Source of the DNA: Ornithodoros turicata
Lineage: Eukaryota > Arthropoda > Arachnida > Ixodida > Argasidae
DNA: 64,000 bases
NCBI RefSeq assembly: GCF_037126465.1
Contig: NW_026999323.1
Span: 62,001 to 126,000, forward strand
Reading direction: 5' to 3'
Shown: piece by piece, positions 34,930 through 45,561 of the stretch
How positions within the stretch are numbered: the stretch's first letter is position 1
Layout: each line of letters begins with the position of its first letter
Notes under the pieces: generated by a model
Databases searched by the model: none
The model's input: only the letters and a program-made list of their open reading frames with translations
What the model was told of the DNA's origin: nothing
Position numbers and translations under genes: made by a program

Positions 34930-36150
34930 GCATGGCACTGAAGAGCAGGACGGTATGGATACCTTATGGATTCTTACATGGATATGGAACTTTTTAAGTA
35001 ACAGAAAGCAATTCGTGTTAGTTAACAATTCCCCGCCTTCATTAGACCGAGTAACTTCCGGAATCCCTCAGGGTTCGGTCATTGGCCCCCTGTTATTTCT
35101 CATTTACATTAATGACCTTCCATTTGGATCTCGTATTCGCCTATTTGCTGATGATAGCGTCATTTATCGTCATGTATCAAGTTCGTCAGAACAAATTGCT
35201 CTCCAAGGTGACCTTCATAAGATCGCTTCCTGGTGCTCCTCATGGCAGTTACCTATTAACGCCGATATGTAAACCAATGTCGTTCACGCGGTCCACCCCA
35301 CATTATTTCAATACTTTTGTGGTTCGTCTCTGCTTGAACACGTTACCTCATATAAGTACCTCGGGATTAATCTAAGTAGCAACCTTTCTTGGTCCCATCA
35401 CATCTCTCACACTATAGCTGCCGTTAATCGAACCTTGGGATTCCTTCGGCGGACTCTGACACTGGCCCCAGTATCGGTGAAAAAGTTAGCTTATACGACA
35501 TTAGTGAGGCCAAAGCTTGAATATGCCGCGGCGATATGGGACCCTCATCAGGCGTACCTCATAGACTCTTTGGAGAAGGTTCAAAACCGGGCCGCCGGGT
35601 TCATAGCCTGTGACTATCGTCCCGACAGCAGTGTCTCTGCGATAAAATTGAAGCTCGGTTTAACCACGTTGACCCTTCGTCGTAGGATTTCTGCCCTGCT
35701 ACTTTTCCACAAAACCTTCCACAATACCTTCCTCTACTCCTCTATACTGCTGCCCCCCAGCCATATATCTCACCGCGTGGATCATGCGTTTAAGGCTAGA
35801 GAATATCGATGTAATACTCAGCGTTTTTCCGAACTTAACGTTGGTGGAACGATCTTCCTCATGACATTGCTACAATTAGTGATCATTTGACTTTTAAGCG
35901 AGCAATCCACGATTTATTCTGCTCGCCCTAGTTAATCCTCTTCTTACTCAGCGTCTCATCTATAACTTTAGGTGCTTTGCTGTTTGTGCCTTGTGACCTT
36001 GTACGTACATATATTCTCGCCCATTGTATCCTATATGGGATGTATCACGTGCCTGACTTTTTCTTATGTTCATTTGTCTTCATTGTTCTGCTATGGTCCT
36101 GTTCTACCCGGGCCTTTGACGTACATAAAATAAATAAATAAATGAAAAAG
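34930..36150 (+). pseudogene. CR1/Jockey-type LINE reverse transcriptase fragment with (AAAT)n tail
   Basis: Frame 34955-35272 reads SGIPQGSVIGPLLFLIYIND (RT motif B) and RLFADDSVIY (motif C, FADD). A frame change then gives YKYLGINLSSNLSWSHHI and, from 35435, YTTLVRPKLEYAAAIWDP and LEKVQNRAAGF, the typical post-RT region of this clade, to a stop at 35888-35890. The 3' end carries an AATAAATAAATAAAT tail at 36123-36144. Upstream domains are missing, so it is 5'-truncated and inactive. Confidence 0.85.
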
Positions 36151-36203
36151 GTTGTAATATCACCAATTTCCTCCTCTCACAGTAGACTCTGAAGACAATC
36201 ATC

Positions 36204-36371
36204 ATGAAGATGGTCATCATTATTCTGTTCCTTCTGGTCGCTTGGGGTGAGTATGGGTGTCTCCCTTCGTGCATGATGAGCTGCAGTGTATAACGCCCCT
36301 TTCCGCAGGCGCTGTTTCCGAAGCCTTGCCTCATCCTGCCTTACAGCGTTCAATCAGGGCTGCTGCCCAAG
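36204..36371 (+). CDS. Second split-signal-peptide gene, first two coding exons (partial)
   Basis: A pyrimidine-rich acceptor (ctcctctcacag, ends 36181) precedes a short UTR and ATG 36204. Exon 1 (36204-36246, 43 nt) encodes MKMVIIILFLLVAWG. A GTGAGT donor at 36247 and an acceptor ending at 36308 give a 62-nt phase-1 intron. Exon 2 (36309-36371, 63 nt) reads AVSEALPHPALQRSIRAAAQ and ends at a GTAAGG donor, again phase 1. Layout and phases match the gene at 11852. ALPHPALQR looks like the start of a propeptide. Later exons are uncertain; a Cys-rich frame SCTVCKQPCPVGCHKH at about 36596-36643 is a possible but weak candidate. No family recognised. Confidence 0.45.
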
Positions 36372-36794
36372 GTAAGGGCCTAGAGACACAACAGTATGAA
36401 AGTGATTGGGCTCACAATAGGGTGCAGTGGGTGCTGAAATGCTCCGTCAAGAAGGCTAGATATTAAAAGTGCGTCTAAATTGTCGCTTCCATGGGAGCCG
36501 GAAGGAGAAGGTCACATCCACGCCGTCACGTGGCTGAGGAGGGAGTTTTCTATGTCCAAACGCGTAGCGGGGGGGGGGGGGAAGCGTAATCGGAGCTGCA
36601 CCGTTTGCAAGCAACCCTGTCCAGTCGGATGCCACAAACACTACAGAGGATCAGGCCTATGGATGGATGGTCAGTGAAGGTAGCGAGGCAAGCCCCGCAC
36701 GTAGTTTTGGGATATACGCATGTACGCGATATCCTCTCTGTAAGATCTTCCTCGGTGCCGGGACGGGAATCCTTTGCTTTCCAGCTGCACGGTT
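36372..36794. other. Possible intron and 3' exon region of the small peptide gene
   Basis: Contains a G run (36569-36581) and a Cys-rich frame on the plus strand whose minus strand is equally open. Nothing further can be supported. Confidence 0.3.
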
Positions 36795-37080
36795 GATCAT
36801 GTTTACCGCGTATGAAATGTTGAAGCCACGACATGGAGCAGCCTCACTTGCAACATAAATAAGGGATAAGTCGTAAGGAACATAGCAAGCATTCCGCAGG
36901 GACACAGCAATCTGTATGCTTTGCGGTCCTTTTGCCGGTAAGATTTTTTTTCAAAAATCCAAATGTTAAACATCCAAACAGTTAAAATCCAAACAGTTAA
37001 CTGTCCGCCATTTTGCTTCGGTCTGTCGAGTTTCTGTAATGATAAAGTCACGTACGAACGACAGGACACGAGGCGAGCGA
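36795..37080 (-). repeat. Interspersed repeat, copy 2 (inverted relative to 20826-21110)
   Basis: Reverse complement shares gtcgttcgtacgtgact, gaaactcgacagacc and the catgtttaccgc end with copy 1. No TIRs or tail identified. Confidence 0.4.
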
Positions 37081-37267
37081 TGTAGTGGTAAATATCCATC
37101 GCCGATCCATTTATTTATATATTTTTATTTATAACATTTCTTTCGTTATTTATTTGTTGAACAAATTTGTGTGAGATGCGCAGATAGTATGCCGAATTTA
37201 AGATAACCTGCGGCGAACTTAGGAAAAAAAGGAAAAAACAATGTGCAAGTTTCCGGCGATGCAGAAT

Positions 37268-37808
37268 CAAAAATAACAAAGACGGTTAAGATCATCAGCT
37301 GTTTACTTGTCTGCCATCTTTCACATCATACACGATGATACACAATCAGTAAGACACCAACTCCGTGTTACTTTCCCAGAGTCTGGAAGCTCTTAGCCAT
37401 CAAGGTGCTGTGTGTCCTCAATCCTTCGCCCTTGAGCCCTAATTCCCCGTACGCATTCTAAAGCCTTTTGTGCCAACTGGCTGCTGTGCCTATTCATGTG
37501 CTGTTCACTGGTTTCCTCCACGTACAACTCCGACTCGTCTGTATATATGTCTGTCTGACCTTGTCGAGCCACCTCCTACTGATTGCGTTTTGTTTTTCAT
37601 TTTCATTTTTGTTGATATTTGTATCGCGTTTGGAGTTCTCTTCACCCTTACCCTTTTATCTTGTACCATGTGACTTGGTTTTTTGATATATGCTTCACCA
37701 CTTGTAACAGGTCCTCAAACCTGAAGAAGTGCAGCCTACTGCACGAAAGTCTTGTTTTTAATGTATATAGTAAACAGCTGATGCTCTTAACCGTCTTTGT
37801 TATTTTTG
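37268..37808. repeat. Retroelement-like segment between 40-bp inverted arms, with a CTGAAGA-stem-GAAA hairpin
   Basis: Arms of about 40 bp (aaaataacaaagacggttaa left; its complement at 37769-37808) face each other 460 bp apart. Inside, at 37721-37748, CTGAAGAA is followed by a 6-bp stem GTGCAG/CTGCAC with a CCTA loop and GAAA. This shape is common near the 3' ends of Penelope-like elements and recalls a hammerhead core (CUGANGA ... GAAA), though an extra A before the stem departs from consensus. No reverse transcriptase is seen, so the assignment is tentative. Confidence 0.4.
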
Positions 37809-38166
37809 AAAAAAAGGAAGTCAAGTTTAGTGGAATGAAGCAACCAACGGAAGGCAACGCCTTACATGGCCAGCGGATGGTGGCTCCCTTATGGTAACCC
37901 TTCTTCGGCTAAGTCCGATCCCCCCCCTGCATTGAGGATCCCTTTTGGAATGTTCAGGGTTTTGTGAATCAGGGGTTCTCAGCTCCTATGGGAAGGGGTA
38001 GCCGTGTAAGATCCACCCGTTCAGCACTCGTTGTGACGTCAACAGTTCACACCCTGTCACGAGTACCTCTGTCACACCCTGTGAAACTTCCCGGCTCCGG
38101 TGCTCCGATTAAGATTCAATATAACAATTACGAGAGTCGTGTTCAACCTAAGAAGGAAAAGAAATC
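37809..38166. other. Intergenic, nothing recognised
   Basis: About 360 bp with no supported feature. Confidence 0.45.
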
Positions 38167-38169
38167 TAA

Positions 38170-38489
38170 GGGCCAGTTCTCCCTTGAGCGGGCGGCGGAA
38201 GTAGAGGCCCATTTCTGCCGCCCTATCAGCGCTCACGATTTTCATGTTCCCACCACAGTGGCATTCCGTCGTCCAAAGCAGACGAAAAATCAGGAGGCGT
38301 GGCCTTTCTGTGGCATCTAATTGGTCGCCAGTATATCGTTCTCGGCAGTTCTCGCCGACGTCGTGAAAGAAGTTCGGCATGGCAGTTTTTTGGCTCGACG
38401 TCTCTCCTCTCCCGACTCCGGAAACGCGAGTCTAGTTCCGCAGCCGGCTCACGACGCCGCGTCGGGCGTCGCCAAGTGAGAACTGGCCC
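38170..38489. mobile_element. Harbinger-like MITE with TAA target duplication
   Basis: Left end GGGCCAGTTCTCCCTTG and right end, reverse complemented, GGGCCAGTTCTCACTTGG. Each border carries TAA (38167-38169 and 38490-38492), the target duplication typical of PIF/Harbinger. 320 bp, GC-rich. A 171-codon frame crossing it is an accident of composition. Confidence 0.8.
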
Positions 38490-38492
38490 TAA

Positions 38493-39205
38493 TGCGTCGA
38501 CTACGTACGCTGTTGGAGATAACGACAGGGCGATAGCGCGCCAGAAGACTACTGCAGCGCCACCATGCGCCACCAGCCGCCAAAACGAGTTTAATAAAAA
38601 CATTTCGCCAGATCCGCGCAGAATGTATTCGTTGGTGTCGCTATCCCATGGATTACCGTACACCATCGTTAAGTCGCACGTTACGCACTATACATTCAAT
38701 GTTGATTTTTTTTTTCGTTTCTCGTCCCGCGTAAGCCTTGAGTGGCTAAGTAACCATCCCGGCCCTCCCACATCATTTCTTCGAGCCGCAGCGGGAAGAG
38801 TTTTTTTTACATAAATTCAATACAAGTGCATAGAGTCAACCCTCGATTTGTCCAGTGGCGTTTCTCGGAAAATCCTTCGTACAATGTCGGGCTGTAGCTC
38901 AGAATCGAGAATGGATTCGAGCAATGCATACACGACTTACCCGTGTTATGTGTTCGTTCCGTGACTTCCTCGAGCTCCGTCTCTCTTTTCGCTAGGGGAG
39001 CAGGAATCACTGAGTCATTGGTCTAATCGGTACCTATGCGTGAAGTATGGGCGCGTTACTCTGAGGAGCCTCGTTGTCTGACAAGGGATTCGGGTTATGT
39101 AAATAGTGTCAATAATAAAAAAAAAAAATTCTGTGGAATTTCGCCGGATAGGTGTACATACGAACTGTACCGATAGGTTGTATATATTTTCAGCAGTTTG
39201 ACATA
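38493..39205. other. Intergenic, nothing recognised
   Basis: About 0.7 kb; short frames only, and an A run at 39117-39128. Confidence 0.4.
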
Positions 39206-39213
39206 CTTGTAAC

Positions 39214-40655
39214 CAGGGTGGCGAACCGCTAAAAATACGGGTTCGGTTCGGGTTCGCGTTGCTTTGATTTCGTTCCGGTTCGGCCACTCCAAAAACCGAA
39301 CCGGCTCGCGAACCGGTTCAACGCTTTCATTTTGTATGTTCCATAAAATTGTTTTTATCGGGAAATGCGTGGCTAATAGCTTACTGCTGTTGTCTGCATT
39401 GACGTTTTTAGCGCTCTGGTACTCCCTTTAGCGCGAAACAGGAGAAATAGATGAACGCTTATTGCAAATAGTGTCCACGCAGATGAAGGGGTGTACTTCT
39501 GCTACTTTCTGTTCCTAAATTCTTTTATTTTTCACATGCGCAAAGGAAGCCTAATCAGATAGACAGCGTTACATAAACGACGGTGCTTGCTGGCACAGTG
39601 CATTTGCAGCGTGAATCGATCTGAAACCGTATTAAAGCATGTCGAAAATAATCCTGCCAGTCTTACTCTGTCCGAGCTGACAGCAGTGTACTGGTTAATC
39701 CACAACACAAAAGCAATGTGTCACGACAGCGTTGCACTATCAATAAGCAAAACTTTGTTTACTTTTCAAACCACGACCAATCAAACAGACTCCGTTCTGT
39801 GTAGGCTTCTTCTCCGTTTCTCCTGTGTCTGAGTTGTTTAATCTGTACTGCTCACGTGTAAAGGGAAATGTTGGGCGCTTACTTAGTAACATATTCGTCC
39901 TATAGAGCTACATAACAGGTCTACTCCATTCCTGTTTCGTTCGTCCATGTAGTGCCTCGTCTCTGAAGGGTAGACGCCGCAGCGTGTGAGCAGGGCGCTA
40001 GCCGCGGCGCTCACAACGACAACGGGACGGGAAACCAAGAGCACCATATTATTGCAGTTTTCTGTCCCCCCCAAGTGGTACCTTACCCTTTTATTGCATT
40101 CCGACGTACGTTTCGGCGAAATGCTCCGAACATGCCTCATAGTGTACCAATTTTTCTGGCTTTCCGTTTCGTGGCTCGATTATGAAGATAATCATAATAT
40201 TATGAACTTTTCACGTTTCGGCTAGTTCTGGAAGTTCATTCCAAGTGTGTACTGATGACGATTTGCAATTAAAAACAGCAAAACTATCCTATAAACACGA
40301 CCGAACGCGGTCACTACCGCAGACACGCATCCTGTTGTTTCCACACTACCTGCGGATCACGTGACTTTTAAAGCGCCCCCTTTAGGTCGCGCTCGCCGCC
40401 AATACGTCCTCGTTTGACTGCTAGGTGAAAATTTCCGAAATCCATGATATGGAGGACGCCTGATGATGATACCAACGTGTCTTCGTTCGGGGATTGAGAG
40501 GAACTCTTATGCTGACTACCTTTATGTCCGACCCGTTTCGCTGCGAACCGGTTACCGCTATTATTTTTACGGTTCTCCTCCGGTTCGAGTTCAACAGAGT
40601 CATGAAAATTTCGGTTCAGGTACGGTTTTCGGTTCGGGTTCGGTTCGACACCCTG
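39214..40655. mobile_element. hAT-type non-autonomous element (GGTTCG-rich), 8-bp target duplication
   Basis: TIRs CAGGGTGGCGAACCG and, reverse complemented, CAGGGTGTCGAACCG. Perfect target duplication CTTGTAAC at 39206-39213 and 40656-40663. Sub-terminal regions are arrays of GGTTCG/CGAACC words (39230-39330 and 40540-40650). No transposase frame is seen in the 1,442 bp, so it must be moved in trans. Confidence 0.9.
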
Positions 40656-40663
40656 CTTGTAAC

Positions 40664-41193
40664 GATAGTTCGCGCGCAGAACATATACGTTGTTGTTGTT
40701 AACTAGCAGTGTCGTGTGTACAAGCAACATGTCCAGGCTGATGATTCCAGTCACTAATTGCTTTAGGAAAGAATGATCCTAGAAAGGAAGTGATATTACA
40801 ATGGGGAAGCTTAATCATATGGATATCGTCCAGAAGAGATGAAATCTAGTTAGCAGGGACTAGGAGACGATCGCGAGTGTTTGTGTTGTGATACATTTTA
40901 TGGAAGAGACACCGCCTGGCTATCAACCGTCTTTACGAGAGAAGATCAACGTCAAGGTTTTTCTTTATACGTGAAACACTCGCATCTTTGGAATAGTTAG
41001 ATGTAATAAAGCACATATTGAACTGACTCTAATGCTTGAATTAAGTACTCTCGATGGGGATCCCATATGGCCGATGCATATTCGAGTTTGGGCAGCACGA
41101 ATGCACGATATGAAAGCAGCTATGAAAGTGATGTGGTGGGAGCACAAGATGGCTGCGAAAATTTAATTTGGTAACTCTAAACATAACTCTAAA
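40664..41193. other. Intergenic, nothing recognised
   Basis: About 0.5 kb, no supported feature. Confidence 0.45.
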
Positions 41194-41650
41194 AACAGCA
41201 CGCCATCAATGGTCCCATATCGGTCCAAAATTGTCAGCCAATATAAGTTACGTTGGTCCAGTATATAGGTCGTGCAACAAAGGTCTGGTAATACGCCAAT
41301 GAAACTGCCAATATTGGTCCAATATTGCAAGCCCGTGGCGAGCCAATGAAGAATACGAATGCCCTGTAGCTATAGTAACTGCCACTCCGGTCTCGTTTTA
41401 ATTGGTTTGAATGGCAGCACGACAACGGGAAGGCATCACAGTACCAATGTATTATTTTTTTTCTCTTTCGTCTTTTTTCTTATATTTACCTGTGTAGGTA
41501 CTGAAACACTGCCATGGGTAGCACGGTGGTGAGAGTAGGATGAGCCAAGATAACGCCACTTATTGCTCTTCATTGGCTTGATTGGCCCTCATTAGGCTCA
41601 CTAAAACCGAGACAGTGCCAATATTGGACCAATATTGTGTGCTGCTCGGG
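41194..41650. mobile_element. MITE with CCAATATTGG words and CCCGAGCAGCACA end
   Basis: The right end, reverse complemented, reads CCCGAGCAGCACACAATAT, closely like the CCCAAGCAGCACAATGTA end of the palindromic MITE at 21168. The left end (aacagcacgccatcaatgg) is a shorter, diverged match. Both halves carry repeated CCAATATTGG or close variants. A T run lies at 41453-41462. Confidence 0.5.
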
Positions 41651-42699
41651 TAGTTAGAATCCGCAAAAGTAACTGTAATAACAACTAAAGCACGCATCCC
41701 GAGCTTTCACAAGCTGGCCATAACTATAACTTGCGTCCCCTCGAAACACGTGTCCTTGTGGCTGCTATGATGCCCTAGGACAAGTCCTGCGCTGTGTGCG
41801 AGCCGCTAATTCTGATTCTCGCTCATGATGAAGAGGAATTGCAGTCTCTGTTCGAAATATATGGGCGGCTCTCCTCCTGGGACACTTCCCTTCATCTTTG
41901 CTTACCGGTTCACTGAATTTTCTCCTCATCTGCATCTCTTGATGACATCTAAGTGGACACATTACTTCCAAGGACAACTGCATATAATCATTTAATCACA
42001 CGTACACAAATCTAATTTGTAACAGGCATATTTGAGTCAGTCGAGGTTCCTTTACACGAACCTTGATTACTTCAAAGTAATATGTTCCGTAATCTGTAAC
42101 GATAACTGGAAAAGCAATTTGGAACCCTTACATTTATTAGGTCGTAATAAAAGTACGACTGTATCACACATGTGTTTCGCTCGACAATATTTACTTTATT
42201 CAACTCTGCAGCGAAGTGAGCGAGAGTTCCAAAATAATTTGAATTAAACCTTCTCCAATGTGCGAAAAACACTTTTGTTCATTTACATTTGACATTTGGG
42301 TATATACATTTGACACCGAACATAATCGCACGCAGCCGTATTCTAATACTGTGTCATATCATAGCTAACCATATTACTAGCACATTAGGAATAGACACAT
42401 TTTTTACACATTTTCAAATCACCTTACGAACCTACTACGGAATAGTACTTTGTAACATAAGGAATAAGAAACAAAATGCGTAAGTCATAATCACAATCAC
42501 AAAAAATCAGAAAAGTGATCTTTTTTCTTTCATTTTGACACTGGATGAATATTTGTGCTTTCTCGGATGAAGGCAAGGACTCAGTATACTGCTGTTGATA
42601 CCTCTATTAAAACTGCTATATCATCTTCAGAGCTCGTGTCCATTGACAGCTCAGTGGCACTTGGTGCTTAACCACAACCGTTGCCAACAATCGTCAGCA
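41651..42699. other. 3' flank of the NACHT-ankyrin gene; candidate poly(A) signals
   Basis: About 1 kb of AT-rich sequence downstream (minus strand) of the ankyrin stop codon. Minus-strand AATAAA hexamers lie near 42129-42134 and 42191-42196. Some frames are open but no protein is recognised. Confidence 0.35.
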
Positions 42700-45561
42700 T
42701 CATGAATGAAAGTCACTCAAGCGAGTCCATTTCTGAAGGAAGCTAACCAATTTGGGATATTTCCTACTTCGGAGGGCTCCTTGTAATAGTTTCTTGCCTT
42801 CACCATCCTTAGCAGAAACATTTGTATGTGGAAGCAAGAGAGGAATATATTTCAGGAGTAGTGATATCATAGTCTCTGTTAGACGCCAGGATGAATCACA
42901 CTCTAGATAATACTTTCGAATGCGGCTGAGTGTTGCACGGAAACACTCATCTACTGCCTTGACATTTGAGTGGAGTACCATCAGTTTCAGACAAGGCGTA
43001 GTTCTCGTACTCATATCGTCCTTACCAAATGAGAGCGGGAGAATAGTCAATAAACTCGCAGCGTCATAATCACAAGAATATGGCAATAATGTCACCAGCT
43101 CTTCTCTCATATAACAACTTGCACAGATTCGCGTAGGTGAATCGCCCATCAAATTAGGACAGTTTATAAGAGAGTGAGGGATGAGGCATTTCAGAACATT
43201 CATTTTCCTTCCTTCAGCGGAAAGAGCGCCGCACGTGTAACCCAACATGTTGCGCATATTAGGGAACGAGTGTGGAAGAAGGAAGTTCACAATATCAACG
43301 GCACCACTGTAACAGGCCCAGTGAAGAGGTGTCATTCTATACTTGTCACGGAAACTCATTCTAGAGCGGAGTAATAATAACTTTACAACGCCCAGGTGTC
43401 CATTTGAGGCGCACACATGCATGGGCGTCATTCGAGGCACATTGATCACGTCCACTGATGTATAAAAAGGAATGAGGAACTTCACCACATTTGTGTGTCC
43501 CTTCCTCGCGCTCAAGTGCAATGCAGTGTTCTCTTTTTCATCTGTAAAGCACACAGATGAATGTGAGAGGTGAAGTTCCACAGCTTCCACATTACCTTCC
43601 TTTGCTTCTATGAGCAACATCGTATTGCCATCGTCATCGACCATTTCCGTGTCGACATCATCAATGTGGGGATCATCGGTGTTATTCGTGTCCGACCATC
43701 TCCGATATAACGTAACAATGTCCTCATTTCTTACTCCACGTTCTACATAATCCTGCTCACTGAGATTTAAATGCGGCAGTAACAGCTTCATGTAATTAAT
43801 GAGATTTTCTTCTTTTATCTCACGTAGCTTCTTCTTGGCCACATCATGTAGCAGTTTGCGGCTATCAGGATCACCAGCGATGACATCTAAATGGAGGAAG
43901 AGATGTTTCAGACACGAAATTTCTTGTTGGAAATCCTCGTTCACCCGCACATACACAAAGCTTCTGCTGATCCTCTGTGCATGCCTAGGGTCACTGTGTC
44001 GCAAATAAGGCCATAGAGTTTGCATCACTTTCCTTTCACCACCTCCCGCCCAGACGTACAACGGTGATGAGCCGAACGTTTCAGGTGAGTTCACGAGCGA
44101 GTGTGGGATGAGACAACTCACAACGTTGGACACCGAACTCTTCTTATATTTCCAACTTGTCCAAGCAACTTCTAAGCACGTTTGTCCTTCGCAGTTAAGC
44201 ATGTACGTATTTGTGTGAGGTAGAAGAAACGTCACAGCTTTAAGGGAAAGAGAGGCAGAAGCCACATGAAGCGTTGTCTTCGGTCTCATGTGATGTGTGT
44301 CATATGTCCGAGTGCGAAGGAGTAACAACTTCATGGCCTCCAAATCATCTCTCTTTGCACATATATCTACCGGAGTTTCTTCACTATAATCGAGAACATT
44401 CACTGAGGAATAAAGAGGAAGAAGTAGCTTCACAATATCTGCATCTTCACTCAAGTGCAAAGGAGTTCGAAAGTGTCCATTTCTATTGTTAACGGATAAA
44501 TGTGCGAGGTAAAACTGTGTTGTCTCCAGATTTCCTTCATTCGCACTAATGTGCAACATTGTGTTTCCATCCTTATCAAGAATTCCCATATCGCAGTAAG
44601 GAAGGAGCATTTTACAAACAGTCTCGGACTTTGCGTAAAAAAGGACAGTTCTATTGCTAATGTCTGCAAAACTATCAAGGTTTCCAATTACCGAAGGCTC
44701 TGCAGAACATCTCAAGCTTCGTTTCTTGCGTGATTCTAATTGGTCCATGATGTCTCTGTGCAGATCTACTGTACTCTCTCTCGGGGACACATAGCTCAGA
44801 CACACGTCTAAAACGCCTCGTAGGTCGTGTGTCACAGCCGTGAATATTGCTCGTTCAAGAAAATGTCTCTTTCGCTCCAAGGTTTCACATGTCCGTAGAT
44901 TTTCGGTAGAATGTTTCACTGCTTCCTCACTGTATCGAGCGCATAACACGTTGAGTCTGTCTCTCACAGCCGAAGTCTCAGTCCGCAAGCCTTCCATCCA
45001 CTCTCCAGCGTATTTTGCGTCCCATGGAGACCACAGCTCTGCGTACCCAAACGGTGACATTTGAAACAAATCCTTCTTGATTAGCTTATTATCCATCGGA
45101 AGCTTCTTCAATGTTGCTTCATCAGAATGCAGGGCTCCTAAGTGCAGTGGGGTCCTTTCGAGCTCATCGACTTTCAACATATCCTCTCTTTGGATATCGA
45201 GCTGCTTAAAATATGAAGCGTCATTGTTCATCACAGCAGAGTGAAGGGGAAAGGACTCCGATGCCAGTGCGTCGAACAACAACGTTACACCGCCGTATTC
45301 TTCTTCACGGTACAGATAGCCAATAACACCCCTCACGTCGAAATTTTCTCTTACCTTCGCTTTTTTCAGTAAGTAATCGGCTGCAAAGAATTCAGCGAAT
45401 GTCTTATGAACGAACTCTGGAATTCCGTTGTTCAGACAATTCAGAAAACCTTCTTTGAGACAATTATTAGCTGCGTCCTTCATTAAACGTCCTTCGGGCT
45501 CTAAATCTCTAGTTCGTCTTTGTTCAGCAAGTATTTCAAGGCTTCCTGAGGGAATATACAC
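42700..45561 (-). CDS. NLR helical motif and duplicated ankyrin-repeat region (C-terminal long segment)
   Basis: 953 codons without interruption. Residues 48-63 are PEFVHKTFAEFFAADY, a signature of NLR helical domains. A first ankyrin pair is near 100-155 (RTPLHLGALHSDEATLK). Residues 329-620 and 642-950 are two copies of one module, about 314 residues apart: each opens with D(K/D)DGNTML, has TPLHLS / TALHLS, then SVNVL / SVDVI, LLLLR(T/S)R, CLIPHSL(V/I)N and ends in LLLPH.N. In the second copy repeats such as MTPLHWACYSGAVDIVNFLL are near-consensus. Ankyrin repeats bind proteins, so this is the likely sensing part. A segment this long with no stop argues for recent or present function. Confidence 0.85.
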   Translation of the reverse strand: MYIPSGSLEILAEQRRTRDLEPEGRLMKDAANNCLKEGFLNCLNNGIPEFVHKTFAEFFAADYLLKKAKVRENFDVRGVIGYLYREEEYGGVTLLFDALASESFPLHSAVMNNDASYFKQLDIQREDMLKVDELERTPLHLGALHSDEATLKKLPMDNKLIKKDLFQMSPFGYAELWSPWDAKYAGEWMEGLRTETSAVRDRLNVLCARYSEEAVKHSTENLRTCETLERKRHFLERAIFTAVTHDLRGVLDVCLSYVSPRESTVDLHRDIMDQLESRKKRSLRCSAEPSVIGNLDSFADISNRTVLFYAKSETVCKMLLPYCDMGILDKDGNTMLHISANEGNLETTQFYLAHLSVNNRNGHFRTPLHLSEDADIVKLLLPLYSSVNVLDYSEETPVDICAKRDDLEAMKLLLLRTRTYDTHHMRPKTTLHVASASLSLKAVTFLLPHTNTYMLNCEGQTCLEVAWTSWKYKKSSVSNVVSCLIPHSLVNSPETFGSSPLYVWAGGGERKVMQTLWPYLRHSDPRHAQRISRSFVYVRVNEDFQQEISCLKHLFLHLDVIAGDPDSRKLLHDVAKKKLREIKEENLINYMKLLLPHLNLSEQDYVERGVRNEDIVTLYRRWSDTNNTDDPHIDDVDTEMVDDDGNTMLLIEAKEGNVEAVELHLSHSSVCFTDEKENTALHLSARKGHTNVVKFLIPFYTSVDVINVPRMTPMHVCASNGHLGVVKLLLLRSRMSFRDKYRMTPLHWACYSGAVDIVNFLLPHSFPNMRNMLGYTCGALSAEGRKMNVLKCLIPHSLINCPNLMGDSPTRICASCYMREELVTLLPYSCDYDAASLLTILPLSFGKDDMSTRTTPCLKLMVLHSNVKAVDECFRATLSRIRKYYLECDSSWRLTETMISLLLKYIPLLLPHTNVSAKDGEGKKLLQGALRSRKYPKLVSFLQKWTRLSDFHS

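Noticed and set aside
38226..38814. Frames of 146 (minus) and 171 (plus) codons
   Set aside because: Both overlap the GC-rich Harbinger-like MITE and continue past its borders without any domain.
42700..45561. Latrotoxin-like ankyrin protein
   Set aside because: The repeats follow a NACHT domain and the NLR helical motif, and no latrotoxin-type N-terminal region is present.
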